Source: JBILVQ01 sp044370375 (GTDB taxonomy: Bacteria; Bacteroidota; Bacteroidia; UBA4408). Taken from it: 13,851 nt of DNA. The notes beneath the pieces were generated by a model. That model saw only the letters and a program-made list of their open reading frames with translations, ran no database searches and was not told the DNA's origin. Both the position numbers and the translations under genes were made by a program. The first letter of the stretch is position 1, and each line of letters starts with the position of its first letter. The stretch covers positions 1 to 13,851 of the forward strand of contig JBILVQ010000064.1 in the NCBI GenBank assembly GCA_044370375.1. Direction: 5' to 3'. Below are positions 7,133 to 13,851 of this stretch, one piece after another.

Positions 7133-9346
7133 TTATCTGCTGGTCTTGATAAGTTTTCCAAAGGATTTTGCTTGTCCTTGATTAACTTGAAGAACATAAA
7201 ATCCATTCTTTAGTTCACTTAAATCAATGGTTTGTGATTTTAATAGATTGGCATTTTTTTCGAAAACCATTTGTCCCATTTGGTTAAACACCTGAATACT
7301 GGCTCCCTGGATAAATCGTTCATCTTGAAATTCAACCGTGACTTCACCGTTGGATGGATTGGGAAAAATTTTAAAGACTAATTTGTCTTCGTTTTCTTCA
7401 AGCGATTGGGTTATATCACCAATATAAAAATGCAATCCACCGCAATAATTGCCAACGATCATATCTGGTTCCTCATCATTATCAAAATCATGAACACAAA
7501 CAGAACTTCTAATTCCTTCCCAAATGTCCTGAAAAGAGTCGTCACTTAAGGTAAAGGCTCCTGTAAGATTATTATCGATGTTGGTATAGTGAAAAAAGAA
7601 ACCGCTGGATGACCCAACCATTAGATGGTACTCTCCATTAACCTTAAAAAAATAAGGGGCGCTGTACCCGGTGATGGTGTTGATAGGAGTAACGTTAACT
7701 TTGCCCAAACTATCGGTTAAAGGTGTTGAGGAAAAAGCAGGTTGGGAGGCAGTTCCGGTATTCGGATAAAAATTAAGATTTCCATTCCCTTCACCAACCA
7801 CTAAATCTAGCTTGCCATCACGATTCAAATCAACCAATTGAGGGGTGGCAAAATTTCCCACATCAAGGCCATTGAATAAACTTGAACTAATTTGATAGGA
7901 GGCAGGAAGCCCCGATGCGGCCGTGTTAATGTAGTAATAAAGTCGGCCGTTTGATTCCCCAACAACCATGTCGTCATCCCCATCCCCATCAAGGTCGCCA
8001 AAGGTTGGTGCAAGGTTGGTTAAATTGAGCGCTGCAAGGTTAGCAAAGTCGCGGGAAATCAAAGTAAACTCCGGATCTATGGCCGTTCCGGTATTCCTTA
8101 ATAACATTAATTTTGATTGATAATTGCAATTGGTTGTGAGGTAACCAAAATTACCAATAACAATGTCTTTCAAACCATCTTGATCATAATCAGTTACTGT
8201 TGGATAGGCTCCCTCACCAACGTCAATCATTTGGTCAATAAGTAGAGCATTTTGGCGGTAGTTAAAATGTACAGAGTCATCCTGAGCAGTGTTTTCATAA
8301 TACCACAGGTTTTGAATATTGGCTGAGCAACTTCCTGCATTGGCACTGGCCAACAAGTCTCTTTTTCCATCATTATTCACATCCACATAAAAAGCACATG
8401 GAAAAAGGGGAAGATTGACGGGAATGTCGTAGCCGGGGAAGACATTATCCTGAGAAATAAAATCTGAGGTGGCACTGTTTCCATCATTAACCAACAGCGT
8501 TAAATTGGCAAAGGAAATATCTCCCAATACCACTTCTTTTTGGCTATCCCCGTTAAATTCAGCGCAAAGCGTGCAGGAACCTGAATGGCGGGTTTGAGTC
8601 CGTGGGCTTTCATCTGCCGATGGGTTGGAGCCTCTGCAAACATCCAAGGTAACATCGTTATTGCTGAAGTTTTCGCTAAAGTCTCCCCAGCAATCATCAA
8701 CCAATACATAGGCTTCCAAGCTGTTACAATGTCCAAACCATTCCATGGAATGATTTTTAAAATAAGACATTTTGGTTCCCGCAAAGTCAAAAGTCAAAAT
8801 ATCAAGATCCCCATCACCATCAATGTCATAGATAGCAGGAATATCTACCGGACTAACGTAAAGGTTTAGGTATTGAGAAAGAGGGTTTTCGGTAAAATAG
8901 GCATAGAGCAAACTGGTTGCTGTTGAAAAAGAGATTCCGGTTTGCGGGGTTGAAGTATTTAAATAAACCTTCATTCCTGCATTGGTTGAGGCAAAGATGT
9001 CTTCTTTGCCATCGCAGTTAAAATCGCGCAAAAGGGCCCAACTGTTTAATTTAGGAAACTTACGGATGTAATCATGGGCGTATAAATAGCTTACAGAGTC
9101 AGGAATGCCATGATTCAAAAAGGTAGAAATTTTGTCTCCTGATCGGTCAAAAAGAAACAAATCTTTTGTTCCATCAAAATCAAGGTCGATTTCAGAAACA
9201 ACCAAAAAATTTTGCCCTCCGGCAAATGCCATAGGCAAAAAGGCATTGTTTTGAATAACGGCCACAGAATCAATACGGTTAAAGAAAAACTGTGCGTTGG
9301 CTGCGAAGGAGCTAAGCAGGAATAGGATGGAAAACGTTTTTTTCAT
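7133..9346 (-). CDS. Secreted FG-GAP/VCBS repeat protein with T9SS C-terminal sorting domain
   Basis: The 737-residue protein has a Sec signal peptide (1-18, ending ANA before QFFF). Nine Asp-rich calcium-type loops of the FG-GAP/integrin propeller kind follow, such as DLDFDGTKD (54-62), DFNCDGKED (108), DIDGDGDLD (174), DVNNDGKRD (322), DYDQDGLKD (386), DLDGDGDDD (451), DLNRDGKLD (506) and DFDNDEEPD (620). The loop at 263 (EFNGDSQKE) and the one at 620 are degenerate. The tail from about residue 655 is a type A type IX sorting domain (FPNPSNGEV, then GxF/YVLQV and a basic end), normally cleaved when the protein is exported and attached to the surface. A role in adhesion or ligand binding is typical for the family but unproven here. 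It is the first gene of a pair with the cytochrome-propeller lipoprotein. Confidence 0.92.
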   Translation of the reverse strand: MKKTFSILFLLSSFAANAQFFFNRIDSVAVIQNNAFLPMAFAGGQNFLVVSEIDLDFDGTKDLFLFDRSGDKISTFLNHGIPDSVSYLYAHDYIRKFPKLNSWALLRDFNCDGKEDIFASTNAGMKVYLNTSTPQTGISFSTATSLLYAYFTENPLSQYLNLYVSPVDIPAIYDIDGDGDLDILTFDFAGTKMSYFKNHSMEWFGHCNSLEAYVLVDDCWGDFSENFSNNDVTLDVCRGSNPSADESPRTQTRHSGSCTLCAEFNGDSQKEVVLGDISFANLTLLVNDGNSATSDFISQDNVFPGYDIPVNLPLFPCAFYVDVNNDGKRDLLASANAGSCSANIQNLWYYENTAQDDSVHFNYRQNALLIDQMIDVGEGAYPTVTDYDQDGLKDIVIGNFGYLTTNCNYQSKLMLLRNTGTAIDPEFTLISRDFANLAALNLTNLAPTFGDLDGDGDDDMVVGESNGRLYYYINTAASGLPASYQISSSLFNGLDVGNFATPQLVDLNRDGKLDLVVGEGNGNLNFYPNTGTASQPAFSSTPLTDSLGKVNVTPINTITGYSAPYFFKVNGEYHLMVGSSSGFFFHYTNIDNNLTGAFTLSDDSFQDIWEGIRSSVCVHDFDNDEEPDMIVGNYCGGLHFYIGDITQSLEENEDKLVFKIFPNPSNGEVTVEFQDERFIQGASIQVFNQMGQMVFEKNANLLKSQTIDLSELKNGFYVLQVNQGQAKSFGKLIKTSR

Positions 9347-9359
9347 GATTTAAGGTTCT

Positions 9360-9367
9360 CAAATTTA
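9360..9367 (-). promoter_or_regulatory. -7 promoter element for the FG-GAP gene
   Basis: The minus strand reads TAAATTTG, matching TAnnTTTG, 13 bases before the ATG at 9346. No good -33 TTG lies at 17-23 bases further upstream. It is divergent to the secDF promoter and about 60 bases away from it. The predicted leader is roughly 10 bases. Confidence 0.5.
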
Positions 9368-9405
9368 CGCAAAAGCAAATAAATAACCTCTTGAAGGAAT
9401 TAAAA

Positions 9406-9436
9406 TTGGTAAATAAGGTAGGAAATTCTATATTTG
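9406..9436 (+). promoter_or_regulatory. Bacteroidota-type promoter for secDF
   Basis: TTG (9406-9408) stands 20 bases before TATATTTG (9429-9436), which fully matches the TAnnTTTG -7 consensus with accepted spacing. Transcription should begin at about 9440-9443, giving a leader of about 76 bases before the secDF ATG. Confidence 0.7.
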
Positions 9437-9439
9437 CAG

Positions 9440-9465
9440 GCTTCAAAAACCGAAGTTTTTGAAGC
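9440..9465 (+). promoter_or_regulatory. Hairpin at the predicted 5' end of the secDF mRNA
   Basis: GCTTCAAAAAC and GTTTTTGAAGC form a perfect 11-bp stem around a 4-base loop (CGAA). The stem starts at the predicted transcription start. It is not a terminator of either neighbour, since both genes begin rather than end here. A 5'-end stabilising stem, an attenuator or a protein-binding site are all possible. The dyad is certain; the role is inferred. Confidence 0.6.
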
Positions 9466-9483
9466 TATTTTGTTAATAATCAA

Positions 9484-9495
9484 GAGTTTAAACTC
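9484..9495. repeat. Perfect 12-bp palindrome in the secDF leader
   Basis: GAGTTTAAACTC is a perfect palindrome 23 bases before the secDF start codon. As DNA it could be a dimer-binding site downstream of the promoter. With no loop it is a poor RNA hairpin. Function unknown. Confidence 0.4.
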
Positions 9496-9518
9496 AAAAA
9501 AAAGACACATTCAAGGAT

Positions 9519-12500
9519 ATGCAAAACAAGGGAGCCATCCGTTTATTCGCCATCGCGCTGGCAGTGGTTTGTATTTTTCAGCTTTCATTCACATGGGTAA
9601 CCTACCGGGTTGAGCAAAATGCAAAGGAGTATGCACAGGAGAAATCTGAAAAATTTAAGGGAGTAGCCAATAAAGATTCACTTTATGATGCGCTAGAAAG
9701 AAGATATCTGGATTCTGTTTCCACGGCTCCGGTATATAATATTCTTTTGAAAAATTATACCTATCGCGATGCGAAGGAAAAGGAGATTAACCTTGGTCTT
9801 GACTTGCGAGGTGGTATGAACGTAATCCTTGAAATTTCTGTTGTAGATATTGTTCGCTCAATGTCTAACTTCAGCACTGATCCTGTTTTTAACAAAGCCA
9901 TCGAAAATGCGGTTGCTGCTCAGAAAAATAGTCAGAAAGATTTTGTAACCCTTTTTTATGAGGAGTTTCGCAAAGCTGACCCCAATGCAAAATTGAGCAC
10001 CATCTTTAACACGCTTGAGTTAAAGGATAGAATAAAATACGAATCTACCAATGAGGAGGTTGTTGCCGTCATCAGAACAGAAGCTGCTGATGCCATTGAT
10101 CGTTCCTTTAATATTCTGCGAACCAGAATTGATAAATTTGGGGTAACTCAACCCAATATTCAGAAATTGGATATTTCCGGAAGAATATTGATTGAACTTC
10201 CCGGTGTTAAGGATAAGGTTAGGGTTAGAAAATTGTTACAAGGAACCGCCAATCTGGAGTTCTGGGAAACTTATGATAACAAGGAGATTGCTCAGAAATT
10301 AATTGAGGCGGATAAGAGAATTGCAGTTATTTATGGCTTGTCTAAGGATACAACTGCTGTTAAGCCAGAGGCTGCTTCTGACTCACTTACAACACTTGCC
10401 AATGCTGCCGCCAAGGATGCATTGAACACCAACAAGGACTCTATACAAGAAGGTAAGTTAGATTTGGCCGCAAACAACGATTCAAACAAGTTGGTAACCA
10501 AAGCCGACACTTCCAAAAAACAAACTGCAAGTCCATTGTTTGAAGTGTTACAACCATCTCTTATTCAAAATCAACAAGGTTATTTCCCCGCAGAAGGTCC
10601 TGTGGTGGGTATCTCGGCCGTTAAGGATACCGCCAAGGTTATGACTTATCTTAAAGACCCTCGTGTTGCCAGTATTTTTCCTTCCAATATGCGTTTACTA
10701 TGGACTGTTAAACCTTTTGATAAAGAAGGAAAACTGTTACAATTAGTAGCAATCAAGGTTTCTGGTCGCGACAGAAGAGCCCCGCTCGAAGGAAATGTAA
10801 TTACGGATGCCAGCGGTGATTTTACCCAAAATAGTTCTAAAGCCGAGGTAAGCATGAGCATGAATGCTGAAGGTGCACAAACGTGGAAAAGACTAACTGG
10901 CGAAAACATTGGGAAAAGTATTGCCATTGTTTTGGATGATTATGTTTACTCTTTTCCAACTGTTCAAAGCGAAATTTCTGGCGGTAGATCTTCTATTACC
11001 GGAAACTTTGATATTAATGAGGCCAAAGATTTAGCCAATATTCTAAAGGCCGGTAAATTACCTGCACGCGCAAGAATTGTGCAAGAAGATGTGGTTGGTC
11101 CTTCATTAGGGCAGGAGGCAATTAGTGCTGGCTTACTCTCTTTTTTACTTGCTCTTGCACTGGTACTTATTTTTATGGGATTCTATTACAACAAAGCAGG
11201 TTGGGTTGCTGACGTGGCCTTGCTTTGTAACGTATTTTTCCTGATGGGTGTTCTTTCCTCTCTAGGTGCTGTGCTTACATTGCCCGGTATTGCAGGTATC
11301 GTGTTAACCATAGGTCTTTCAGTAGATGCCAATATTTTGATTTTCGAAAGAGTAAGAGAGGAGTTGGGCGCAGGTAATTCTGTTGCAATGGCTGTAAAAG
11401 AAGGATTTAGAAATGCAATGTCATCCATTATTGACTCCAACGTATCAACCTTAATTCTCGGTATTATTCTTTACGTTTTTGGCAACGGACCCATTCAAGG
11501 TTTCGCTACAACGCTGATTATTGGTATCCTTACCTCTTTGTTCTCAGCTATTTTTATTGCGCGTTTGATTTTCGACCGAATGTTAGAAAAGAAACAGGAT
11601 ATTTCTTTCTCAACTCCTGCTACCAAAAATGCTTTTAAAAACACGAAAATCAATTTTGTTGGAAAAAGGAAAATCTATTACCTAATTTCAGGTTTTGTTA
11701 TTCTTGCCGGAATCTTCGCTTTTTCACAGAAAGGGCTTAATCTGGGCGTAGATTTCAAAGGTGGAAGAACCTATGTGGTAAGATTTGATCGCGATATTAC
11801 AACCAGCGAGGTGCGTGAGGCGCTTACTGGTGTTTTTGGTGGAGGCCCGGAAGTAAAAACTTTTGGAAAGAGCAATCAATTGAAGATTACAACCTCTTAC
11901 AATATTGAAGACAACTCCGAGGATGCTGATTCAAAAGTGGAAGGAAAACTGAAAGAAGGTCTTTCAACCATTAATGGAGCCAAATTTGAGGTCATGAGCT
12001 CTCAAAAGGTAGGGGAGAACATATCTGATGATATTAAGGTTTCGGCTGTCTGGGCCATCTTTATTTCATGTGTATTAATGTTCGTTTACATCTTTATCCG
12101 ATTTAGAAAATGGCAGTTTGGTTTGGGTGCTGTTGCTGCCTTGGTTCATGACGTTCTTATGGTACTTTCTTTCTTTGCCATTTTTAATGGAGTACTTCCT
12201 TTTTCGTTGGAGATAGATCAGCATTTCATTGCGGCCATTCTTACTGTAATGGGTTATTCTATGACAGATACTGTGGTGGTGTTTGATAGAATCAGGGAAC
12301 ACCTCAATCTTCATAATAAAGATGATGTATTTGGTGAGGAAAGAAGAACAGTGATTAATCTGGCGCTTAACAGCACCTTAAGCAGAACCATCAATACCTC
12401 CCTAACCATTTTCTTTGTATTGTTGGCCATCTTTGTTTTTGGCGGTGAAGTAATCAGAGGTTTTTCTTTTGCCCTATTGATCGGAATTGTGGTAGGTACT

Positions 12501-12563
12501 TATTCAAGTATTTGCATAGCAACTCCAATTGTAATTGATTTTGACAGAAGCAAAAAAGCTTAA
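9519..12563 (+). CDS. secDF: SecDF, fused Sec translocon accessory subunits SecD and SecF
   Basis: SecDF uses the proton gradient to pull exported proteins from SecYEG on the outer face of the inner membrane. The 1014 residues join SecD (1 to about 700) and SecF (about 715-1014), a fusion normal in Bacteroidota. The SecD half has an N-terminal membrane helix (about 7-27), LGLDLRGGMN (92-101), the large periplasmic domain, then a five-helix bundle with SVDANILIFERVREEL (601-616). The SecF half has its own first helix, NLGVDFKGG (741-749), and SMTDTVVVFDR (914-924). Residues about 278-343 are a hydrophilic Ala/Asp/Lys/Ser/Thr-rich insert inside the SecD periplasmic part, probably disordered. 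The ATG at 9519 is preceded by AAGGA only 1 base away, too close to serve as a Shine-Dalgarno site. It is transcribed alone: its own promoter and terminator flank it. Confidence 0.97.
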   Translation: MQNKGAIRLFAIALAVVCIFQLSFTWVTYRVEQNAKEYAQEKSEKFKGVANKDSLYDALERRYLDSVSTAPVYNILLKNYTYRDAKEKEINLGLDLRGGMNVILEISVVDIVRSMSNFSTDPVFNKAIENAVAAQKNSQKDFVTLFYEEFRKADPNAKLSTIFNTLELKDRIKYESTNEEVVAVIRTEAADAIDRSFNILRTRIDKFGVTQPNIQKLDISGRILIELPGVKDKVRVRKLLQGTANLEFWETYDNKEIAQKLIEADKRIAVIYGLSKDTTAVKPEAASDSLTTLANAAAKDALNTNKDSIQEGKLDLAANNDSNKLVTKADTSKKQTASPLFEVLQPSLIQNQQGYFPAEGPVVGISAVKDTAKVMTYLKDPRVASIFPSNMRLLWTVKPFDKEGKLLQLVAIKVSGRDRRAPLEGNVITDASGDFTQNSSKAEVSMSMNAEGAQTWKRLTGENIGKSIAIVLDDYVYSFPTVQSEISGGRSSITGNFDINEAKDLANILKAGKLPARARIVQEDVVGPSLGQEAISAGLLSFLLALALVLIFMGFYYNKAGWVADVALLCNVFFLMGVLSSLGAVLTLPGIAGIVLTIGLSVDANILIFERVREELGAGNSVAMAVKEGFRNAMSSIIDSNVSTLILGIILYVFGNGPIQGFATTLIIGILTSLFSAIFIARLIFDRMLEKKQDISFSTPATKNAFKNTKINFVGKRKIYYLISGFVILAGIFAFSQKGLNLGVDFKGGRTYVVRFDRDITTSEVREALTGVFGGGPEVKTFGKSNQLKITTSYNIEDNSEDADSKVEGKLKEGLSTINGAKFEVMSSQKVGENISDDIKVSAVWAIFISCVLMFVYIFIRFRKWQFGLGAVAALVHDVLMVLSFFAIFNGVLPFSLEIDQHFIAAILTVMGYSMTDTVVVFDRIREHLNLHNKDDVFGEERRTVINLALNSTLSRTINTSLTIFFVLLAIFVFGGEVIRGFSFALLIGIVVGTYSSICIATPIVIDFDRSKKA

Positions 12564-12572
12564 TTTTTGATA

Positions 12573-12599
12573 AAAAAGGCACCTAAGGGTGCCTTTTTG
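12573..12599 (+). terminator. Intrinsic terminator of secDF
   Basis: AAAAAGGCACC and GGTGCCTTTTT form an 11-bp stem with a TAAG loop, starting 10 bases after the secDF stop; the GC core GGCACC/GGTGCC is followed by TTTTTG. The A-run on the left makes it potentially two-way, but no minus-strand gene ends here. Confidence 0.88.
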
Positions 12600-12634
12600 T
12601 TTGATTTTTGTTTAATTTCGAAAAAAATTTAACA

Positions 12635-13330
12635 ATGAAAACAAATTCCATTTTTAAATCACTGTTTTTCGTAATCGCTACTTTTTTCTTCGTGTCATGT
12701 GAAGAAGAGGAAACGCCAACAAGAATTGCCATGCAAGGAAACTGGCAACTAACAGAGGCAACCGATGGAGCAGGAAATGATATCCTTTCCAAAATCGCTT
12801 TTCCTGTTACTGCCATTCAGCTTACCGATGATAATGGTATGTTGGGTACACAAAGCCCGATGTTTACTTATATTGTTTATGGCGGCAGCAAATGGATTGA
12901 GGCAAGCTCCAAGATTTCAGCAATTTTTGATTATGCCAATCTCAGATTAAGTACTGGTGAATTTTTTGTTGGAGAAGGTGTTCAGGATGTATTTACGGTG
13001 GAAGCAAAATTACAGGCTACAGCAGCCATTGGAGGCCTTTCTGATGTGTTGGCCATCTTTGGGGTTGCAAGTAGCTATTTTCAACAAACAATCTACCACA
13101 AGTTTACCAACGTGTCTGTTAGTTTTCCGGAAGTTGGAAAGAAAGATGAGAAAAACTCCGTTATGATTTGGGAGTTTACAGATGCAACCAATGCCCTTTA
13201 TAATTACAAGGACGCTCAGGGTAATTATGTTGCTTGGCTGGGTTGGCCGGTGGCTAACTTTTCTAAAGGGAAATTTACTTTTACCAAAAAGGTAGAAGGG
13301 GTTAATGATATCGTAAGGGATAACCTTTAA
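12635..13330 (+). CDS. Hypothetical lipoprotein
   Basis: I do not recognise a family. The 231-residue product has a clear lipoprotein signal: MKTN start, hydrophobic residues 10-20, and lipid-acceptor C22 in FFVSCEEEE. The acidic run straight after the Cys resembles signals that send Bacteroidota lipoproteins to the outer membrane surface. The mature part opens with QGNWQLTEATDGAGND, reminiscent of the first strand of lipocalin-like domains, and the rest alternates short polar and hydrophobic strands with many aromatic residues, suggesting a beta-rich fold; this is inference. The ATG at 12635 puts the signal peptide at the N-terminus, and an upstream TTG at 12608 would not. It lies 36 bases after the secDF terminator; a weak TAATTTCG (12613-12620) is the only promoter candidate. 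It converges on the recombinase gene with 2 bases between stops. Confidence 0.8.
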   Translation: MKTNSIFKSLFFVIATFFFVSCEEEETPTRIAMQGNWQLTEATDGAGNDILSKIAFPVTAIQLTDDNGMLGTQSPMFTYIVYGGSKWIEASSKISAIFDYANLRLSTGEFFVGEGVQDVFTVEAKLQATAAIGGLSDVLAIFGVASSYFQQTIYHKFTNVSVSFPEVGKKDEKNSVMIWEFTDATNALYNYKDAQGNYVAWLGWPVANFSKGKFTFTKKVEGVNDIVRDNL

Positions 13331-13332
13331 TA

Positions 13333-13851
13333 TTATCCCCTGGGGTGAGCCTGGGAATGAATATTCTTCAATTTGTCAATCGTGTTATGGGTGTAAACCT
13401 GTGTGGCAGATAGATTCGCATGACCAAGTATTTCTTTGATGGCATTTAAGTCGGCACCATTTTCCAGCATGTGAGTAGCAAATGTATGTCTTAATACGTG
13501 CGGACTTTTTTTGGTTAGTGTACAAACTTCATTGATGGCTTTATTCACCAGTCTGTAAACATATTTTGGGTAAATTTTTTCTCCACTTGGCATACAGAAT
13601 AAATACTCGCTGTTCTGTGTTTCCGCAGAAAAGGACCTTGCATTAAAATAGGCAGAAAGAGTAATCGAAAAATTGGAAGCAAAAGGAATTATTCTCTCTT
13701 TGTTCCGTTTTCCTAATACTTTGAACGTTTGGTTTTGTAAATCAACATCCTTCATTCGTAGCCCCAGTAATTCGGATAATCGAATTCCGGTCCTGTAGAA
13801 GGTTTCAATAATTAATTTGTCGCGCTGCCCTTTAAAATCATCTCCAAATTC
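13333..13851 (-). CDS. XerC/XerD-type tyrosine recombinase, catalytic domain (N-terminus beyond right edge)
   Basis: Tyrosine recombinases of this group cut and rejoin DNA through a covalent phosphotyrosine; Xer proteins resolve chromosome dimers at dif. The reading frame stays open to the window edge, so the ATG at 13755 is internal, not the start. The 172 visible residues contain the full catalytic set: Arg in YRTGIRLSEL (about residue 24 of the visible part), Lys in VLGKRNKER, HVLRHTFATHML (HxxR), LGHANLSATQ (His), and the nucleophile Tyr in QVYTHN. The end reads AHPRG, as in chromosomal XerC/XerD rather than in most phage integrases. XerC is slightly favoured, but without the N-terminal SAM-like domain and neighbours I cannot decide, so no symbol is given. 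No att site, tRNA or phage gene is seen nearby. Confidence 0.92.
   Translation of the reverse strand, partial: EFGDDFKGQRDKLIIETFYRTGIRLSELLGLRMKDVDLQNQTFKVLGKRNKERIIPFASNFSITLSAYFNARSFSAETQNSEYLFCMPSGEKIYPKYVYRLVNKAINEVCTLTKKSPHVLRHTFATHMLENGADLNAIKEILGHANLSATQVYTHNTIDKLKNIHSQAHPRG

Noticed and set aside
7129..7206. Extended N-terminus (26 residues) for the cytochrome-propeller lipoprotein
   Set aside because: It would overlap the FG-GAP gene by 74 bases and place a charged stretch before an evident lipoprotein signal peptide; the ATG at 7128 fits the operon spacing.
9440..9465. Hairpin read as an intrinsic terminator
   Set aside because: Both neighbouring genes start, not end, at this gap, the arm is A/T-rich, and the following bases (TATTTTGTT) are not a clean T-run on the plus strand.
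12075..12314. Minus-strand open frame inside secDF
   Set aside because: It is antisense to a highly conserved part of SecF and shows no protein-like pattern; the same holds for the other antisense frames in secDF.
13333..13851. Integrase as sign of a mobile element or integron
   Set aside because: The catalytic domain and AHPRG tail fit chromosomal XerC/XerD, and no att repeats, tRNA or phage genes are seen; the neighbouring genes look native in base composition.
1..13851. CRISPR array, tRNA, rRNA, riboswitch or insertion sequence
   Set aside because: No regular direct repeats, cloverleaf-like segments, known aptamer patterns or terminal inverted repeats with a transposase were seen by eye.

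Overview
The window comes from a member of the Bacteroidota chromosome, in an ordinary housekeeping region. Several independent signs agree. SecD and SecF are fused in one protein. One secreted protein carries a type IX secretion (Por) C-terminal sorting domain. A DUF4290 gene, a family largely confined to Bacteroidota, sits next to murA. Promoter -7 elements match TAnnTTTG. Shine-Dalgarno sequences are nearly absent. Lipoproteins and Sec-dependent proteins are common. I cannot place it below phylum or class level with confidence. I see no phage, IS element, CRISPR array, tRNA or rRNA, and no gene-free stretch above 300 bases; the longest intergenic gap is 172 bases, at 9347-9518.

Left part (1-9346, all minus strand). 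Reading in the direction of transcription, a two-gene unit comes first: a large T9SS-secreted FG-GAP repeat protein (9346 to 7133), then, 4 bases later, a lipoprotein joining a cytochrome-c-like domain to a seven-bladed YVTN-type beta-propeller (7128 to 5638). Next come a UvrD/PcrA helicase with a GTG start (5586 to 3211), a DUF4290 protein (3173 to 2541), murA (2425 to 1118), a TlpA-like periplasmic thioredoxin (1054 to 509) ending in a strong intrinsic terminator (458-490), and the N-terminal half of grpE running off the left edge.

Middle. The 172-base gap 9347-9518 is a divergent promoter region. It holds a -7 element facing left for the FG-GAP gene and a well-spaced -33/-7 pair facing right for secDF. 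The predicted secDF leader is about 76 bases long, begins with a perfect 11-bp hairpin, and also holds a perfect 12-bp palindrome. The other predicted leaders here are only about 10 bases.

Right part. secDF (9519-12563, plus) ends in an intrinsic terminator (12573-12599). A small unrecognised lipoprotein gene (12635-13330, plus) follows. It converges, with only 2 bases between stop codons, on a XerC/XerD-type tyrosine recombinase that runs off the right edge.

Working together: SecDF drives late steps of Sec export, which the FG-GAP protein, both lipoproteins and the thioredoxin need; the FG-GAP protein would then cross the outer membrane by T9SS. The most interesting items are the FG-GAP/cytochrome-propeller pair with its non-canonical CX4CH haem motif, the structured secDF leader, and MurA with Asp in place of the catalytic Cys. 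I found no convincing evidence of a wholly new multi-gene system.
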